A program made the position numbers and the translations under genes. 64,000 nucleotides of DNA, from positions 496,001 to 560,000 of the forward strand of contig NFUV01000002.1 in NCBI GenBank assembly GCA_002127295.1, read 5' to 3'. Shown here one piece after another: positions 54,038 to 64,000 of this stretch. This stretch comes from Chitinophagaceae bacterium IBVUCB2 (GTDB lineage Bacteria; Bacteroidota; Bacteroidia; Chitinophagales; Chitinophagaceae). The notes beneath the pieces are model-generated. The model was not told the DNA's origin, ran no database searches, and saw nothing but the letters and a program-made list of their open reading frames with translations. Each line of letters opens with the position of its first letter. Position 1 is the first letter of the stretch.

Positions 54038-55063
54038 ATGCAGTTTTTAACAGTTATACAAATTATTTGCTGGGTGATATTTGCCGGTTGCAGTAAGAAA
54101 AGCACATCGGTACCGCCTCCTGTAGTGACGCCTGTTGTTACAACGAATATTATTAATGTATCAACTGCGGTACAATTAAAAGATGCGTTGTTAAATGCAA
54201 AACCGTCAGATGAAATTGTAATGGCTGATGGTGTGTACAAAGGAAAGTTTGTTATAGATGCAACCAGTGACGGTTCTGCAACAAAGCCAATAATTCTGAG
54301 GGGTAGTCGAAACGTAGTTTTGGATGCAGAAAATATCAACACAGGTTATGTGTTACACCTGCAGGCTGATTATTGGATCATTAAAGGGTTTACTCTCACT
54401 AATGGATTGAAGGGATTGATGACCGATGGGGCAAATAGAAACATCATTGATGGAATTAAAGTGCACAATATCGGCGAAGAGGGAATTCATCTTCGGAGGT
54501 TCAGTAGTTTCAACACAATTCAGAATGTTGAAGTAACTGATGTCGGATTAAAAACACCAGATTATGGCGAGGGAATTTATATCGGATCTGCGAAAAGCAA
54601 CTGGGCTACTTATACCAACGGTAATCCTGATCTGTGCGACTCCAACAAAATTTTAAATAATAAGATTGGTCCGAATATAACAGCTGAGTGTATTGATGTA
54701 AAAGAAGGAACGACTGCAGGAATCATTCGGGGAAACACATTTGATGCAACAGGTATTACCGGGGCTAACAGCGGGGATAGCTGGATCGATGTGAAAGGGA
54801 ATAATTATCTGATTGAGAATAATATGGGCACAAATCCTGGTGGCAGCATTTTTAAAGATGGATACCAGGTCCATGTGGCTTTGCAGGGTTGGGGAAATAA
54901 CAATCTATTTAAAAATAATACCTGTGCAGTAAATGCAACAGGTTATGGTTTTAATATTCAGTTAAGTGGCAGTAATGGCACTACAACTGGAAATAAAGTG
55001 TACAACAATAATATTGTAACTGGTGCAACAAGCGGTGTAGCAAATATTCCGCTTTCTAATTAG
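54038..55063 (+). CDS. Parallel beta-helix lipoprotein, probable polysaccharide lyase (PL6/chondroitinase B-like)
   Basis: The 341-residue product has a lipoprotein signal (IFAGCSKKSTS, Cys about residue 18), a proline-rich linker and a right-handed beta-helix with IILRGSRNVVLDAENIN and TAECIDVKEGTTAGIIRGNTF. The AECIDVKEG block resembles the catalytic strand of PL6-type enzymes. It is predicted to be on the outer membrane and to trim polyuronate before uptake. The precise lyase family is uncertain; a pectate-lyase-like fold without activity is possible. Confidence 0.75.
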   Translation: MQFLTVIQIICWVIFAGCSKKSTSVPPPVVTPVVTTNIINVSTAVQLKDALLNAKPSDEIVMADGVYKGKFVIDATSDGSATKPIILRGSRNVVLDAENINTGYVLHLQADYWIIKGFTLTNGLKGLMTDGANRNIIDGIKVHNIGEEGIHLRRFSSFNTIQNVEVTDVGLKTPDYGEGIYIGSAKSNWATYTNGNPDLCDSNKILNNKIGPNITAECIDVKEGTTAGIIRGNTFDATGITGANSGDSWIDVKGNNYLIENNMGTNPGGSIFKDGYQVHVALQGWGNNNLFKNNTCAVNATGYGFNIQLSGSNGTTTGNKVYNNNIVTGATSGVANIPLSN

Positions 55064-55068
55064 GAGCT

Positions 55069-56364
55069 ATGAAAGTAAAAGGACTTAGATGGTGGATCAT
55101 TGGTTTGATAGGCGTAGCAACTATCATCAATTATATTGATAGAAGTGCTATCAATATAATGTGGCCTTTTATATATAAAGAGTTTGGTATTGCAGATGAG
55201 GATAACAAGCAAGCCTTAGCCCTTATTACAAATATTTTTTTAGTTGCCTATGCAATCGGCCAAACGGTTACAGGAAAAATGATGGATGCAATTGGAACGA
55301 GATTAGGAATGGTTATTTCAATTGTTGGATGGAGTATTTCAATCGGATTACACTCCATTGCAAGATCACTGGCTTCGTTCAGTATATTCAGGGCAATGCT
55401 TGGTGTGAGTGAAGCCGGTAACTGGCCGGGTGCTACCAAAAGTAATGCAGAATGGTTTCCTGCAAGAGAGAGAGCTATTGCGCAGGGAATTTTTGGTGCC
55501 AGCGCATCAATGGGTTCAGTAATTGCATTACCGGTTATTGCATGGTCTTATGCAATGACAGGTTGGCAAATGACATTTTTATTCATTGCTTTTCTAGGAA
55601 TATTATGGATCATTCCCTGGCTTTTTATAAATAAGAACACTCCGGACAAGCATCCATGGATCACCAAAGAGGAGCAAGAGCATATTCTTGATACAGAAAA
55701 CAAAAAAACTGCCACAACGGAAGTAAAAGTTTATACCTGGAAACAGTTGTTGAATTTCAAAAATACATGGGGCATTATCAGTTCCCGTTTTTTTATTGAT
55801 CCTATCTGGTGGATGTTCGTTACCTGGCTACCAACATTTTTGAAAGAACAATTTGCGTTCGATATCAAACAGGTCGGAGCTTTTGGATGGGTGCCCTATA
55901 TGTTCGCTGCTATTGGTGGTATAACAGGTGGGTTGTATTCATCTTCTTTGGTAAGAAAAGGGATGTCACCGGCAAAAGCAAGAAAGAATGCTATCACTAT
56001 TGGTTGTGTGATCATGTTACTTTCATTAGGTTCCATTGCGTTTTACTTAAATGAGTTAAAAGAACATGTAAATATTGCTATTGCATTGATCAGTGCAGCA
56101 TTATTTGGATTTCAATTCCTGATCAACAACCTGCAGACCTTACCGGCGGATTATTTCAATGGAAAGAATGTTGGAACAGTATCTGGCATGGGCGGTACGG
56201 CTGCCGTTGCTGGTACCATCATTTTGACTTTCATGGTGCCGATATTAACAAAGACAAGTTATACCACACTATTTGTGCTGGCTGCATTGATGGTGCCAAT
56301 ATCATGGTTGTGTATCACTTTTATTACATCTAAACGAAAAATTGCTAATACTAATTCAATTTAA
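55069..56364 (+). CDS. MFS hexuronate transporter (ExuT-like)
   Basis: The 431-residue protein has about 12 membrane spans, and MFS family motifs NYIDRSAINIMWPFIYKEFG near the start and KMMDAIGTRLGM in loop 2-3. It matches anion:cation symporters of the ExuT type that import hexuronates across the inner membrane. It starts 5 bp after the beta-helix lipoprotein gene. The likely cargo is the unsaturated uronate released by PL17. Confidence 0.9.
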   Translation: MKVKGLRWWIIGLIGVATIINYIDRSAINIMWPFIYKEFGIADEDNKQALALITNIFLVAYAIGQTVTGKMMDAIGTRLGMVISIVGWSISIGLHSIARSLASFSIFRAMLGVSEAGNWPGATKSNAEWFPARERAIAQGIFGASASMGSVIALPVIAWSYAMTGWQMTFLFIAFLGILWIIPWLFINKNTPDKHPWITKEEQEHILDTENKKTATTEVKVYTWKQLLNFKNTWGIISSRFFIDPIWWMFVTWLPTFLKEQFAFDIKQVGAFGWVPYMFAAIGGITGGLYSSSLVRKGMSPAKARKNAITIGCVIMLLSLGSIAFYLNELKEHVNIAIALISAALFGFQFLINNLQTLPADYFNGKNVGTVSGMGGTAAVAGTIILTFMVPILTKTSYTTLFVLAALMVPISWLCITFITSKRKIANTNSI

Positions 56365-56374
56365 AAGCCGCTAT

Positions 56375-59300
56375 ATGAAAAGAATTCTATTTGCCATATT
56401 ACTATTAATTAGCGTAAGGGTAGCTAATAGTCAAACAACTTATTATTGGGTAGGTGGGCCTGGGCTAACAAGTTTTACTTCTAATGCTAACTGGAACACA
56501 GCTTTAAATGGTTCCGGAACAGCAAGAGGAGCGGCTGCCGGTACAGACATACTTGTATTTGATGGCAGCAATATTGGTGGAGCTGTGCCTGCTACCGGAA
56601 ACGTAACAGTTAGTGTTACTTCAACCAATTTTGCACAAATTAAAGTAACGAATAATGCCAATGTTACCATACAACGACCAGTTGGCGGTGGTGGTACAGG
56701 TACTTTAACTGTTAATGGAGGCGTTGGCGATGATTTTGTTGTGGATGCTGGCTCAAGTCTTTCAATAAATTCTTCAGTGATTGATGGGAACGTAATTTTT
56801 ACATTTAATGCTGCTGCAACAGGTTTAATAAATGGGTCGTATACAATAATGAATACGGGAACTCACAGAATGAATTTGCCAACAGCCGGAGCGTTGGTTT
56901 TTGCAAGTGGGTCGTCTTTCACTTCTAACCTTACAGGCGCAGCTTCTTATCCTTTTGGTAGTAATTCGCAGTCTGCTGCCAGGGCAGCCGTTTTTCAAAG
57001 CGGTGCTAATTTATATTATAATGGTGGATATAGTCCTATGGGAAATAACTCTGCATTCATGGCAATTGATATGCAACCAGGAAGTAACTGGTATCATCGG
57101 GCTACGAATGCAATAACAGGGTTTGGTTCTTTTTTCAATACAAAATATTTTGGAAACATAATTGTTGAGAACGGTGCTACTTTAGCTTGTGATGGTCCCG
57201 TATACAGAATTGGCAATTTAACCATTAACAATGGCTGTGGATTTACTACCCATTCCAGCGGGCAAACAGCAGTCTTAGGGAATATGACTGTTGATGGAAG
57301 TTTTGCTGCACCAGGTGGAAGCAGTAATGCATTGGTATTGGGAGGAAATAGTTTGCAAACAATATCGGGAACAGGTACTATCACCACACCGAACCTGGTT
57401 GTGGGGGATAATGCAAGTATATTACTTAATAAAAATATTACCGTATTAACGTCTTCAGTGGTATATGGGAAAATGGATTTTAGCAATTCAACTCTTAGTG
57501 GTGCTGCTACTTTTACTGCAAAAGTTGCTGATAATGCTGCTGGTGTAACGGGAAATTTGGTAGCAGGATCTTACCAGGTTACAGGAGTAATAGGAACACT
57601 TGCCAGTATAAACGGTCTCACCATTTCTGGTGCAGGAATTGATCCTGGTACTACCGTGGTAGGATTCTCCGGAACCAATATGCTAATCGCTTTATCCAAA
57701 CCTATTGCAGCAAATGGTACCGCAGTTGCATTAACATTTGCAAGTGATACAGCTACGTTGGCTACTACTAATGCAAATGGATTTGCAGATGCTACAGGTT
57801 CGGTACAGGTTGCTGATAATAAAATTTATCAAAGTGGTATTAATTATATTATTAGTGGGGCGACAACAACCCCTTTTGGAGTAACAACAGGATCAACGAA
57901 TACATTTATTAATGCGGGCTTTGTAGAAGTGAATGCTCCTGTTACAGTCAATAAAAAAGTAAACATCCTTAGCCGCCTGACAATTAATGGAAAAATAACA
58001 CTTAATCCATTAGACACAATTCATATTACCAGTGGAGCATTTATCAATGGAACATTTAATAGCTCCAATTATATTGCTACGGGTTATAATACGGCTGGTG
58101 AGCAAAGTGTTTTACAATACGATGGGTTAGCCACAACTACAACATTTCCAGTTGGAACGAGCAGCTATTATATGCCGGTTACAATTACTCCGGTCAATAG
58201 TTCTGATTTCACCGTTGCTGTTTATGAAGGGATTACTACAAATGGCACTATCACCGGTACACCTTTTAATGCAACACAAAAGCAAACCGTAGTAAATGCA
58301 GCATGGAATATCAATCGTTTAAATGGAACTGGAGATGCAACTCTTCAACTAGGATGGGATGGGGCATTAGAAGGTTCAACTTTCGCAACTTTACCAAATA
58401 CTGATATTGGTTTAATAACAAACAATGGCGCTATATGGGCGCCACCAATTGGTACTGGTGATAATACAGCCAATATCGTAACTGCAACAGTTAGTAGCTT
58501 TGGTGCTTTCGGTGCAGGCGCAGTTGCTCAGGTAGATCCGTTTGTGTTTAATGCAATACCAACAAAAATGTATGGTGATGCAGACTTTAATGGTGGAGCT
58601 ACAAGTTTGAATACAACTCAACCAATTGTTTACAGCAGCAGCAATCCTGCAGTAGCAACAATAATAGGTTCTCAAATTCATATTGTGAGTGCCGGTACAT
58701 CAGATATTACCGCATCACAAGCCAGTGATGGATTTTATCCTGCAGCAAGTATAACAAGAACATTAACGGTGAATAAGGCAAGCCTTACGATTACAGCTGA
58801 TAATAAAACAAGATTTGAAGGAGCGGCGAATCCGCCGCTTACAGCAACGTATACCGGATTTGTTTTAAGCGAAACACCAGTTGTCTTGTTAACACCAGCT
58901 GTTCTGAGTACACCAGCAGTACTGGCATCTGCACCAGGAACTTATCCGATAACAGTATCAGGAGCAACAGCCGCTAATTATAATGTTACCATGGTGAACG
59001 GAGTGTTGACCGTTCAGCCCAAACAAAATCAAACCATCACCTTTAATGCACCGGCAACTAAAACATATGGCAACGCTAATTTTTCTGCAGCAGCAAGCAG
59101 CACCAATAATACTATTCCGTTAACTTATGCAAGTAGCAACACCGGGGTAGCTAATATAAACAGTAGTGGTATTATAAGCATCACAGGTGCGGGCACAACC
59201 AATATAACTGTATCACAAGCTGGAAATGATGGTTATTTTCCTGCGCCAAGTGTTACAAGAACATTGACTGTGAATAAAGCTAATCTTACAATCAGGGTTA

Positions 59301-59782
59301 GAGATACAACAAAAGTGGTAGGAGAACCTAATCCTCCATTTACAATTACTTATACTGGCTTTGTGTTGGGTGAAACAGCTGCCAATTTAACAACAGCACC
59401 TTCGGTGTCAACGATTGCTACAGCTTCTTCCGCACCAGGTTATTATACATTAACAGTAGGCGGGGCAGTCTCCTCCAACTATAATTTTATTTATACAAAT
59501 GGAAGGCTTACGATATTACCAGCTAGCGGAACTGCACAGCAGTATATGAATGCTTTTATGAGTAATAGTTCGACACTTACTGTTCGGGTGTATTCACCCA
59601 CACCATCTTTGGGTGATATTATCATATTTGATATGAGCGGAAAGCCGTTGATACGGAGAAACTTATTCATGCCTGCAGGTTTCATCAATATGGATATACC
59701 TGTATATCATTTACCAGCTGGTCTTTATATCGTAACAATCAAGGGTGACGGTGTAGATTTAAAGAAAACGATTCTTAAATAA
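56375..59782 (+). CDS. Large T9SS-sorted surface protein with MBG domains
   Basis: From the ATG at 56375 the product is 1135 residues. It has a signal peptide (about 1-19), a long beta-rich repetitive region low in charge, two MBG-type domains (about 800-880 and 955-1035, each with LTVNKA(S/N)LTI and PPLTATYTGFVL-like runs) each preceded by a Big-like unit (TYASSNTGVANINSSGI), and a T9SS C-terminal sorting domain (FDMSGKPLIRRNLFM ... GLYIVTIKGDGVDLKKTILK). It is predicted to sit on the cell surface. In a polyuronate locus it may bind polymer or surface, but no carbohydrate-binding module is recognised. Confidence 0.8.
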   Translation: MKRILFAILLLISVRVANSQTTYYWVGGPGLTSFTSNANWNTALNGSGTARGAAAGTDILVFDGSNIGGAVPATGNVTVSVTSTNFAQIKVTNNANVTIQRPVGGGGTGTLTVNGGVGDDFVVDAGSSLSINSSVIDGNVIFTFNAAATGLINGSYTIMNTGTHRMNLPTAGALVFASGSSFTSNLTGAASYPFGSNSQSAARAAVFQSGANLYYNGGYSPMGNNSAFMAIDMQPGSNWYHRATNAITGFGSFFNTKYFGNIIVENGATLACDGPVYRIGNLTINNGCGFTTHSSGQTAVLGNMTVDGSFAAPGGSSNALVLGGNSLQTISGTGTITTPNLVVGDNASILLNKNITVLTSSVVYGKMDFSNSTLSGAATFTAKVADNAAGVTGNLVAGSYQVTGVIGTLASINGLTISGAGIDPGTTVVGFSGTNMLIALSKPIAANGTAVALTFASDTATLATTNANGFADATGSVQVADNKIYQSGINYIISGATTTPFGVTTGSTNTFINAGFVEVNAPVTVNKKVNILSRLTINGKITLNPLDTIHITSGAFINGTFNSSNYIATGYNTAGEQSVLQYDGLATTTTFPVGTSSYYMPVTITPVNSSDFTVAVYEGITTNGTITGTPFNATQKQTVVNAAWNINRLNGTGDATLQLGWDGALEGSTFATLPNTDIGLITNNGAIWAPPIGTGDNTANIVTATVSSFGAFGAGAVAQVDPFVFNAIPTKMYGDADFNGGATSLNTTQPIVYSSSNPAVATIIGSQIHIVSAGTSDITASQASDGFYPAASITRTLTVNKASLTITADNKTRFEGAANPPLTATYTGFVLSETPVVLLTPAVLSTPAVLASAPGTYPITVSGATAANYNVTMVNGVLTVQPKQNQTITFNAPATKTYGNANFSAAASSTNNTIPLTYASSNTGVANINSSGIISITGAGTTNITVSQAGNDGYFPAPSVTRTLTVNKANLTIRVRDTTKVVGEPNPPFTITYTGFVLGETAANLTTAPSVSTIATASSAPGYYTLTVGGAVSSNYNFIYTNGRLTILPASGTAQQYMNAFMSNSSTLTVRVYSPTPSLGDIIIFDMSGKPLIRRNLFMPAGFINMDIPVYHLPAGLYIVTIKGDGVDLKKTILK

Positions 59783-59786
59783 GTAT

Positions 59787-60992
59787 ATGAAGAGAATATT
59801 ATTAATAGTATCCTGGCTCTCATTCATCGGTTGTGCGGGCACTAATGCCCGGCAGCAACAAGGCAAGCCGGTAGTATACACATTGAACCTGGCGGTGTTG
59901 GAAAAAAACAAGAAAGCGATTAGTGCAAACGATCCTGTTTTAATACCAGCTTATAAAATCCTGCTAAAGGATGCAAAACAAGCCCTTGATTTTGCACCAG
60001 TAAGCGTAATGGAGAAAAAGAATATTCCACCAAGTGGTAATAAGCATGATTACATGAGCCTGGCTCCTTATCACTGGCCTGATCCAACAAAAGTGGATGG
60101 TCTGCCTTATATAAGAAAAGATGGACAAACAAATCCTGAAGTAAAGGAATATAAAGACAAAGAATATATGCCAGCCTTATGTGGTCATGTAAACACATTG
60201 GCATTGGCTTATTATTTCTCGGGTGATAAAATGTATGCAGCGCATGCAGCAAAATTACTCCGGGTATGGTTCTTAGATACAGCAACCAGGATGAATCCTA
60301 ATTTGAATTTTGCACAGGCGATCAAAGGCGTTAACACGGGAAGAGGTGCCGGGTTGATCGATACAAGACATTTTGTAAAAGTGATTGATGCAATTGGTTT
60401 ATTGCAAAATTCTACATACTGGACAAGCGAAGATCAAAAAGGAATGCAGCAATGGTTTACTCAATTTCTGAACTGGATGCAGACCAGTAAGAATGGTATT
60501 GATGAAATGAAAACAAAAAATAATCATGGTGCCTGGTATGATGCACAACGATTAGCAATGGCTTTGTATATAGGAGATGCTGCGGCTGCAAAAAAAATAG
60601 CCTTGAATGCTGCTGATAGGTTAGATAAACAAATGGATGCAGATGGAAAGTTTCCGGAAGAAATGGTAAGAACAATTTCATTGCACTATACCACATTTGT
60701 TATGCATGCTTTTTTTGCTATTGCAAATATGAGTGATAAAGCAGGGGTGGATTTATGGAATTTAGTAACACCAACTGGTAAGTCGCTTCAAAAAGGGTTT
60801 GATGCATTGCATCCTTACATCACCAAAGAGAAGGAGTGGGAAGGCCCTCAGATAAAAGCATTTGATTTTGAAGATGCTTATCCGATTTTGATGGAAGCGA
60901 CTACCCGTTTTAATTGTAAGAAGTGCAAAGAAGAGATCCGCATGTTGGCTGGCGATAAAGCACAACGGCTACGAATTAATTTATTATACTGA
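59787..60992 (+). CDS. Alginate-lyase-family (PF05426) lipoprotein, PL5/PL38-like
   Basis: The 401-residue product has a lipoprotein signal (LSFIGCAG, Cys about residue 16) and an alpha-toroid alginate-lyase domain with SLAPYHWPDPTKVDGLPYIRK, INAR-like helix pairs and KTNNHGAWYDAQRLAMAL; the NNHGAW residues include the expected catalytic Asn and His. It could attack alginate or a glucuronan. It begins 4 bp after the MBG protein gene and 31 bp before the SusC receptor gene. Confidence 0.82.
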   Translation: MKRILLIVSWLSFIGCAGTNARQQQGKPVVYTLNLAVLEKNKKAISANDPVLIPAYKILLKDAKQALDFAPVSVMEKKNIPPSGNKHDYMSLAPYHWPDPTKVDGLPYIRKDGQTNPEVKEYKDKEYMPALCGHVNTLALAYYFSGDKMYAAHAAKLLRVWFLDTATRMNPNLNFAQAIKGVNTGRGAGLIDTRHFVKVIDAIGLLQNSTYWTSEDQKGMQQWFTQFLNWMQTSKNGIDEMKTKNNHGAWYDAQRLAMALYIGDAAAAKKIALNAADRLDKQMDADGKFPEEMVRTISLHYTTFVMHAFFAIANMSDKAGVDLWNLVTPTGKSLQKGFDALHPYITKEKEWEGPQIKAFDFEDAYPILMEATTRFNCKKCKEEIRMLAGDKAQRLRINLLY

Positions 60993-61023
60993 TAACGATT
61001 TTGTAAATATTTAAACTGCTATT

Positions 61024-64000
61024 ATGAAAAAAATAAAGTGCTTGCTTTTTACATTGCTGATGCTGGGCAGTGTTGCTGTTGCACAAAAGAAAACTATTAC
61101 CGGAAAGGTAACGAACCAGTCAACAGGAGAGCCGTTACAAGGGGTGAATGTACTTGCAGAAAAGCAAAAGGGTGGAGTGTCAACTAAAGCAGATGGTACA
61201 TATTCCATCTCTGTAGACAAAGGTACTGCTACGCTTATTTTTTCTTATGTTGGCTTCACTACGCAGGCAATTATCCTTGCTGATAAAGCTACCATTGATA
61301 TTGCGTTAGTTCCGGCAGTAGCCTCCAGTGATGAAGTAGTGGTAATTGGCTATGGCACACAAAAGAAATCACATCTTACCGGCGCTGTTTCTAAGTTCAA
61401 GAACGAAAGGCTTGATGAAACACCTGTTTCAAGACTTGACCAGGCATTGCAGGGAAAAATAGCAGGAGTACAAATTCAAAATATTTCTTCGGAAGCAGGT
61501 GCTGATCCTAAAATACTTATTCGTGGATTAACTTCCATCAGTGCAGGTTCTGCTCCTTTAGTTGTTGTAGATGGTCATCCTGTTCCTGACGGACTTGCAT
61601 TTGTGAATATGGCGGATGTAGAATCTGTAGAAGTTTTAAAAGATGCTGCTTCTGCTGCTATCTATGGTTCAAGAGGCGGTGCCGGAGTAATTATGATCAC
61701 TACTAAAAGTGGTAAAGCTGATAAGCCAAAATATTCGGTCAAATTTTCGAACGGTGCTAAAAATGCTTATGAAAGATATCCGATGATGACAACTTCAGAA
61801 TACACCAACCTGTTGTTTTATGAAGCATCATTGAAAGTTAAAGATCCGAGCATTACGCCGCCTACAGGTACTGCTATCATTGCTAATAATGAAAGAGCTG
61901 CTTATATAGTGGAGAATACGATTGTAGGCTATCCAACCGATTGGCAGGATGAAGCATTGCGTTCAGCAACAGTTCGCAACTTACAGATAGGGGTTTCTGG
62001 TGGAAGCAAGCAACTGAAATATTATATATCTGGAGGCTATCAGAGAGACCAGGGATTGATGTATCACAGTGAGTACGACCGTTACAGTCTTCGTACGAAG
62101 CTGGATGCACAGTTAAGTAAAAAAGTAAAACTCACTTTCAATTTTAATCCATCTTATAATAAGAGAGAAAGACCTTCGGTAGGTTTTATAGATTTTGTTC
62201 GCTTCCAGTCATTTCTTCCAGTTCGTCATACAGCTGCTACGGTTGCTTTTGTTACACAAGCTCCGTTGTGGGCAAATATAAAAGTGGGAGATTTTGTACA
62301 GGCACGACATTTTAACGGAAGAACGTATAGTGGTTTAATGCCCGATGGAAGTTTATACACCAGTACCGCAGCGTTGGATCCATTCAATACTGCTAACAAC
62401 ACTCCGAAGTCGGTAATGGAAACAAGAACCATTACTTCAAATGAATATCGCTTGCAAACTTCCGGAGATATAACTATAAATATTCTTCCGGGGCTTGATT
62501 TTAAAGCAATGGGAAGTGTTTATATCAATCACACAAAAGCAGTGGATTTTGCAAAAAGAAATTCAAACCGGGATGGTGATATAAACCGGGGACAGTATAA
62601 CAATGGTACATTGATCGATATGTTATCAGAAAATACCCTGACATATATTAAGAACATAAAAAAGCACTCTTTCAATGTACTTGCTGGGTTCACGGCACAA
62701 AAAATAAAGAATGATGTAGAACAGATTGTTGGTCTTGATTTTCCAAGTGATAATATTACAACGGCAAGTACAGCTTTGCAAATTGAGCAGTTATCAATTG
62801 ATGCCAATGGAAATTTCAGAGGTACATATACAGCAAAATACCAGGAAGGATTGCTGTCGGGACTTGGTCGCATCATGTATAGCTATGATAACAAGTATTT
62901 ATTGTCTGCCAGTATCCGTGGTGATGGTAGCCACAAATTTGCACCGGGAAAGAAGTGGGGTTATTTCCCTTCTGTTTCAATTGGCTGGGTACCTACCCAG
63001 GAAAAATTCATGGAGGGTGTAAGTTGGATTAATACATTGAAGCTGAGAACCAGTTATGGTATTAGTGGTAACAATCGTATCGCTACCGACTTTGGCTGGT
63101 TGGATCTTTTGTATGCAGCCAATTATCCTTTTGGAGCCAGCACTGGTATCAGCAGTTCGGGACAAGCACCTTCACAAACCATTTTGGCAAATCCGGATAT
63201 TACCTGGGAACAAACCTACCAGTTCAATAGTGGTATAGATCTATCCATTTTTAAAAATGCGATCAGTTTGTCTGTTGATGTGTATCAATCTAAAACAAAT
63301 CAGTTGTTGTTAAGACAATCTGCGATGGGTTTTACGGGTGTACCACAAACATGGAACAACATCGGACGTTTAAAGAACAATGGTGTGGAGGTAGAGATCA
63401 CAACGAATAATATTAAGAGAAGAGATTTCAGATGGACCACCACTGCCAATTTCGCACATAATAAAAACAGCCTGCTGGAATTAGGTGAAGAAGCGTTGGT
63501 ATTGAACCAGGGAGAAAGAACAGAACTTTACCTGAATAAAGTTGGAGCTCCGTTTATCCAATTCTTTGGATATAAAACGGATGGTGTTTGGTTGTCGCAG
63601 GCACAAATAACAGCAGCACAGGCGGCTGGTCTTACCAGTACATTGAGCAATGTATTTGTTCCCGGTGGTTTGAAATTGGTTGACATTAATAATGATAATA
63701 AGTTAGATGCAAATGACCGTACGGTTATTGGCAATCCTAATCCGGATTTTACATGGGGCATTACGAACAACTTTACCTACAAAGCATTTGACCTGAGCTT
63801 TATGTTCCAGGGAGTGCAGGGTGGACAGTTAGTAAATGGCGATCCTAATTACAACGAAACAAAAAGATATAATAAGAGTTACAATAAGGATCGTTGGTTA
63901 AGTCCAATGTTTCCCGGTGATGGTAAAACACCGTATTCAACAGTTGGCTTTAACTGGATGCTTACAGACTATGTGGTAGAAGATGCTTCTTACTACTGTT
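61024..64000 (+). CDS. SusC/RagA-family TonB-dependent receptor, C-terminus beyond window
   Basis: The frame is open from the ATG at 61024 to the right edge, 992 codons. A signal peptide (about 1-20) is followed by a carboxypeptidase-regulatory-like domain (ITGKVTNQSTGEPLQGVNVL), the plug (EVVVIGYGTQKKSHLTGAVS, IRGLTSISAGSAPLVVVDG, VEVLKDAASAAIYGSRGGAG) and most of the barrel. There is no STN domain, unlike the ICE-borne SusC at 14388. It should import oligouronates; a SusD partner is expected just to the right. Confidence 0.94.
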   Translation, partial: MKKIKCLLFTLLMLGSVAVAQKKTITGKVTNQSTGEPLQGVNVLAEKQKGGVSTKADGTYSISVDKGTATLIFSYVGFTTQAIILADKATIDIALVPAVASSDEVVVIGYGTQKKSHLTGAVSKFKNERLDETPVSRLDQALQGKIAGVQIQNISSEAGADPKILIRGLTSISAGSAPLVVVDGHPVPDGLAFVNMADVESVEVLKDAASAAIYGSRGGAGVIMITTKSGKADKPKYSVKFSNGAKNAYERYPMMTTSEYTNLLFYEASLKVKDPSITPPTGTAIIANNERAAYIVENTIVGYPTDWQDEALRSATVRNLQIGVSGGSKQLKYYISGGYQRDQGLMYHSEYDRYSLRTKLDAQLSKKVKLTFNFNPSYNKRERPSVGFIDFVRFQSFLPVRHTAATVAFVTQAPLWANIKVGDFVQARHFNGRTYSGLMPDGSLYTSTAALDPFNTANNTPKSVMETRTITSNEYRLQTSGDITINILPGLDFKAMGSVYINHTKAVDFAKRNSNRDGDINRGQYNNGTLIDMLSENTLTYIKNIKKHSFNVLAGFTAQKIKNDVEQIVGLDFPSDNITTASTALQIEQLSIDANGNFRGTYTAKYQEGLLSGLGRIMYSYDNKYLLSASIRGDGSHKFAPGKKWGYFPSVSIGWVPTQEKFMEGVSWINTLKLRTSYGISGNNRIATDFGWLDLLYAANYPFGASTGISSSGQAPSQTILANPDITWEQTYQFNSGIDLSIFKNAISLSVDVYQSKTNQLLLRQSAMGFTGVPQTWNNIGRLKNNGVEVEITTNNIKRRDFRWTTTANFAHNKNSLLELGEEALVLNQGERTELYLNKVGAPFIQFFGYKTDGVWLSQAQITAAQAAGLTSTLSNVFVPGGLKLVDINNDNKLDANDRTVIGNPNPDFTWGITNNFTYKAFDLSFMFQGVQGGQLVNGDPNYNETKRYNKSYNKDRWLSPMFPGDGKTPYSTVGFNWMLTDYVVEDASYYC

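Noticed and set aside
1-64000. CRISPR array, rRNA operon or insertion sequence
   Set aside because: No regularly spaced direct repeats, rRNA sequence or transposase-like frame was seen in the window.

Overview
The window comes from a Bacteroidota chromosome, most likely the Chitinophagaceae or a close relative. The evidence is SusC/SusD pairs, FecR/ECF sigma control, type IX secretion sorting tails, Bacteroides-type conjugation genes (TraE/F/G, MobA/B/C, RteC), TAnnTTTG promoter boxes and AT-rich start regions. No species can be named from sequence alone.

Positions 1 to about 45,270 are most of an integrative conjugative element (ICE) lying against the 3' end of a tRNA-Pro(TGG) gene (45273..45346, minus). 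Its left end is outside the window. From left to right it holds: a leftward transfer operon ending in TraG (1..5270); an XRE regulator with three 18-bp palindromic operator candidates; an AraC regulator with a partial hydroxamate-siderophore cassette (6102..10048); a frameshifted rteC, a LytTR regulator and a lipoprotein; and an ECF sigma/FecR/SusC/SusD/TlpA uptake cassette (11627..19965). A defence-type island follows (20165..32757). It contains HEPN-like, AbiGi-like, HNH, ApeA-like and FRG genes, and an operon of an XRE protein, a retron-type reverse transcriptase, a caspase-like protease, a large unknown protein and a PD-(D/E)XK-like protein. Next come the ssb, DUF932 and radC genes, a candidate oriT at about 36.7 kb, the mobA/mobB/mobC genes, and GNAT, PIN-like and DUF1016 nuclease cargo. 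The tyrosine integrase sits beside the tRNA.

The ssb, DUF932 and radC genes all point toward the candidate oriT, as leading-region genes do. ssb and radC are each preceded by a copy of the same hairpin element: two identical 16-nt blocks 19 nt apart, closed by outer stems whose sequences differ but which still pair perfectly. This is the strongest candidate for an undescribed regulatory device (possibly a single-stranded-DNA promoter or a structured RNA). The strongest candidate for an undescribed protein system is the retron operon with a caspase-like partner.

From 45,469 to the right edge lies the resident chromosome: an alginate or related polyuronate utilisation locus in two divergent operons. 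The leftward operon is LacI regulator, PL6 lyase, kduI, kduD. The rightward operon is SDR reductase, PL17 lyase, kdgF, beta-helix lipoprotein, hexuronate MFS permease, MBG-domain T9SS protein, alginate-lyase-family lipoprotein and a SusC receptor cut by the window end. Together they cleave polyuronate outside the cell, import the products and convert unsaturated uronate to 2-keto-3-deoxygluconate.
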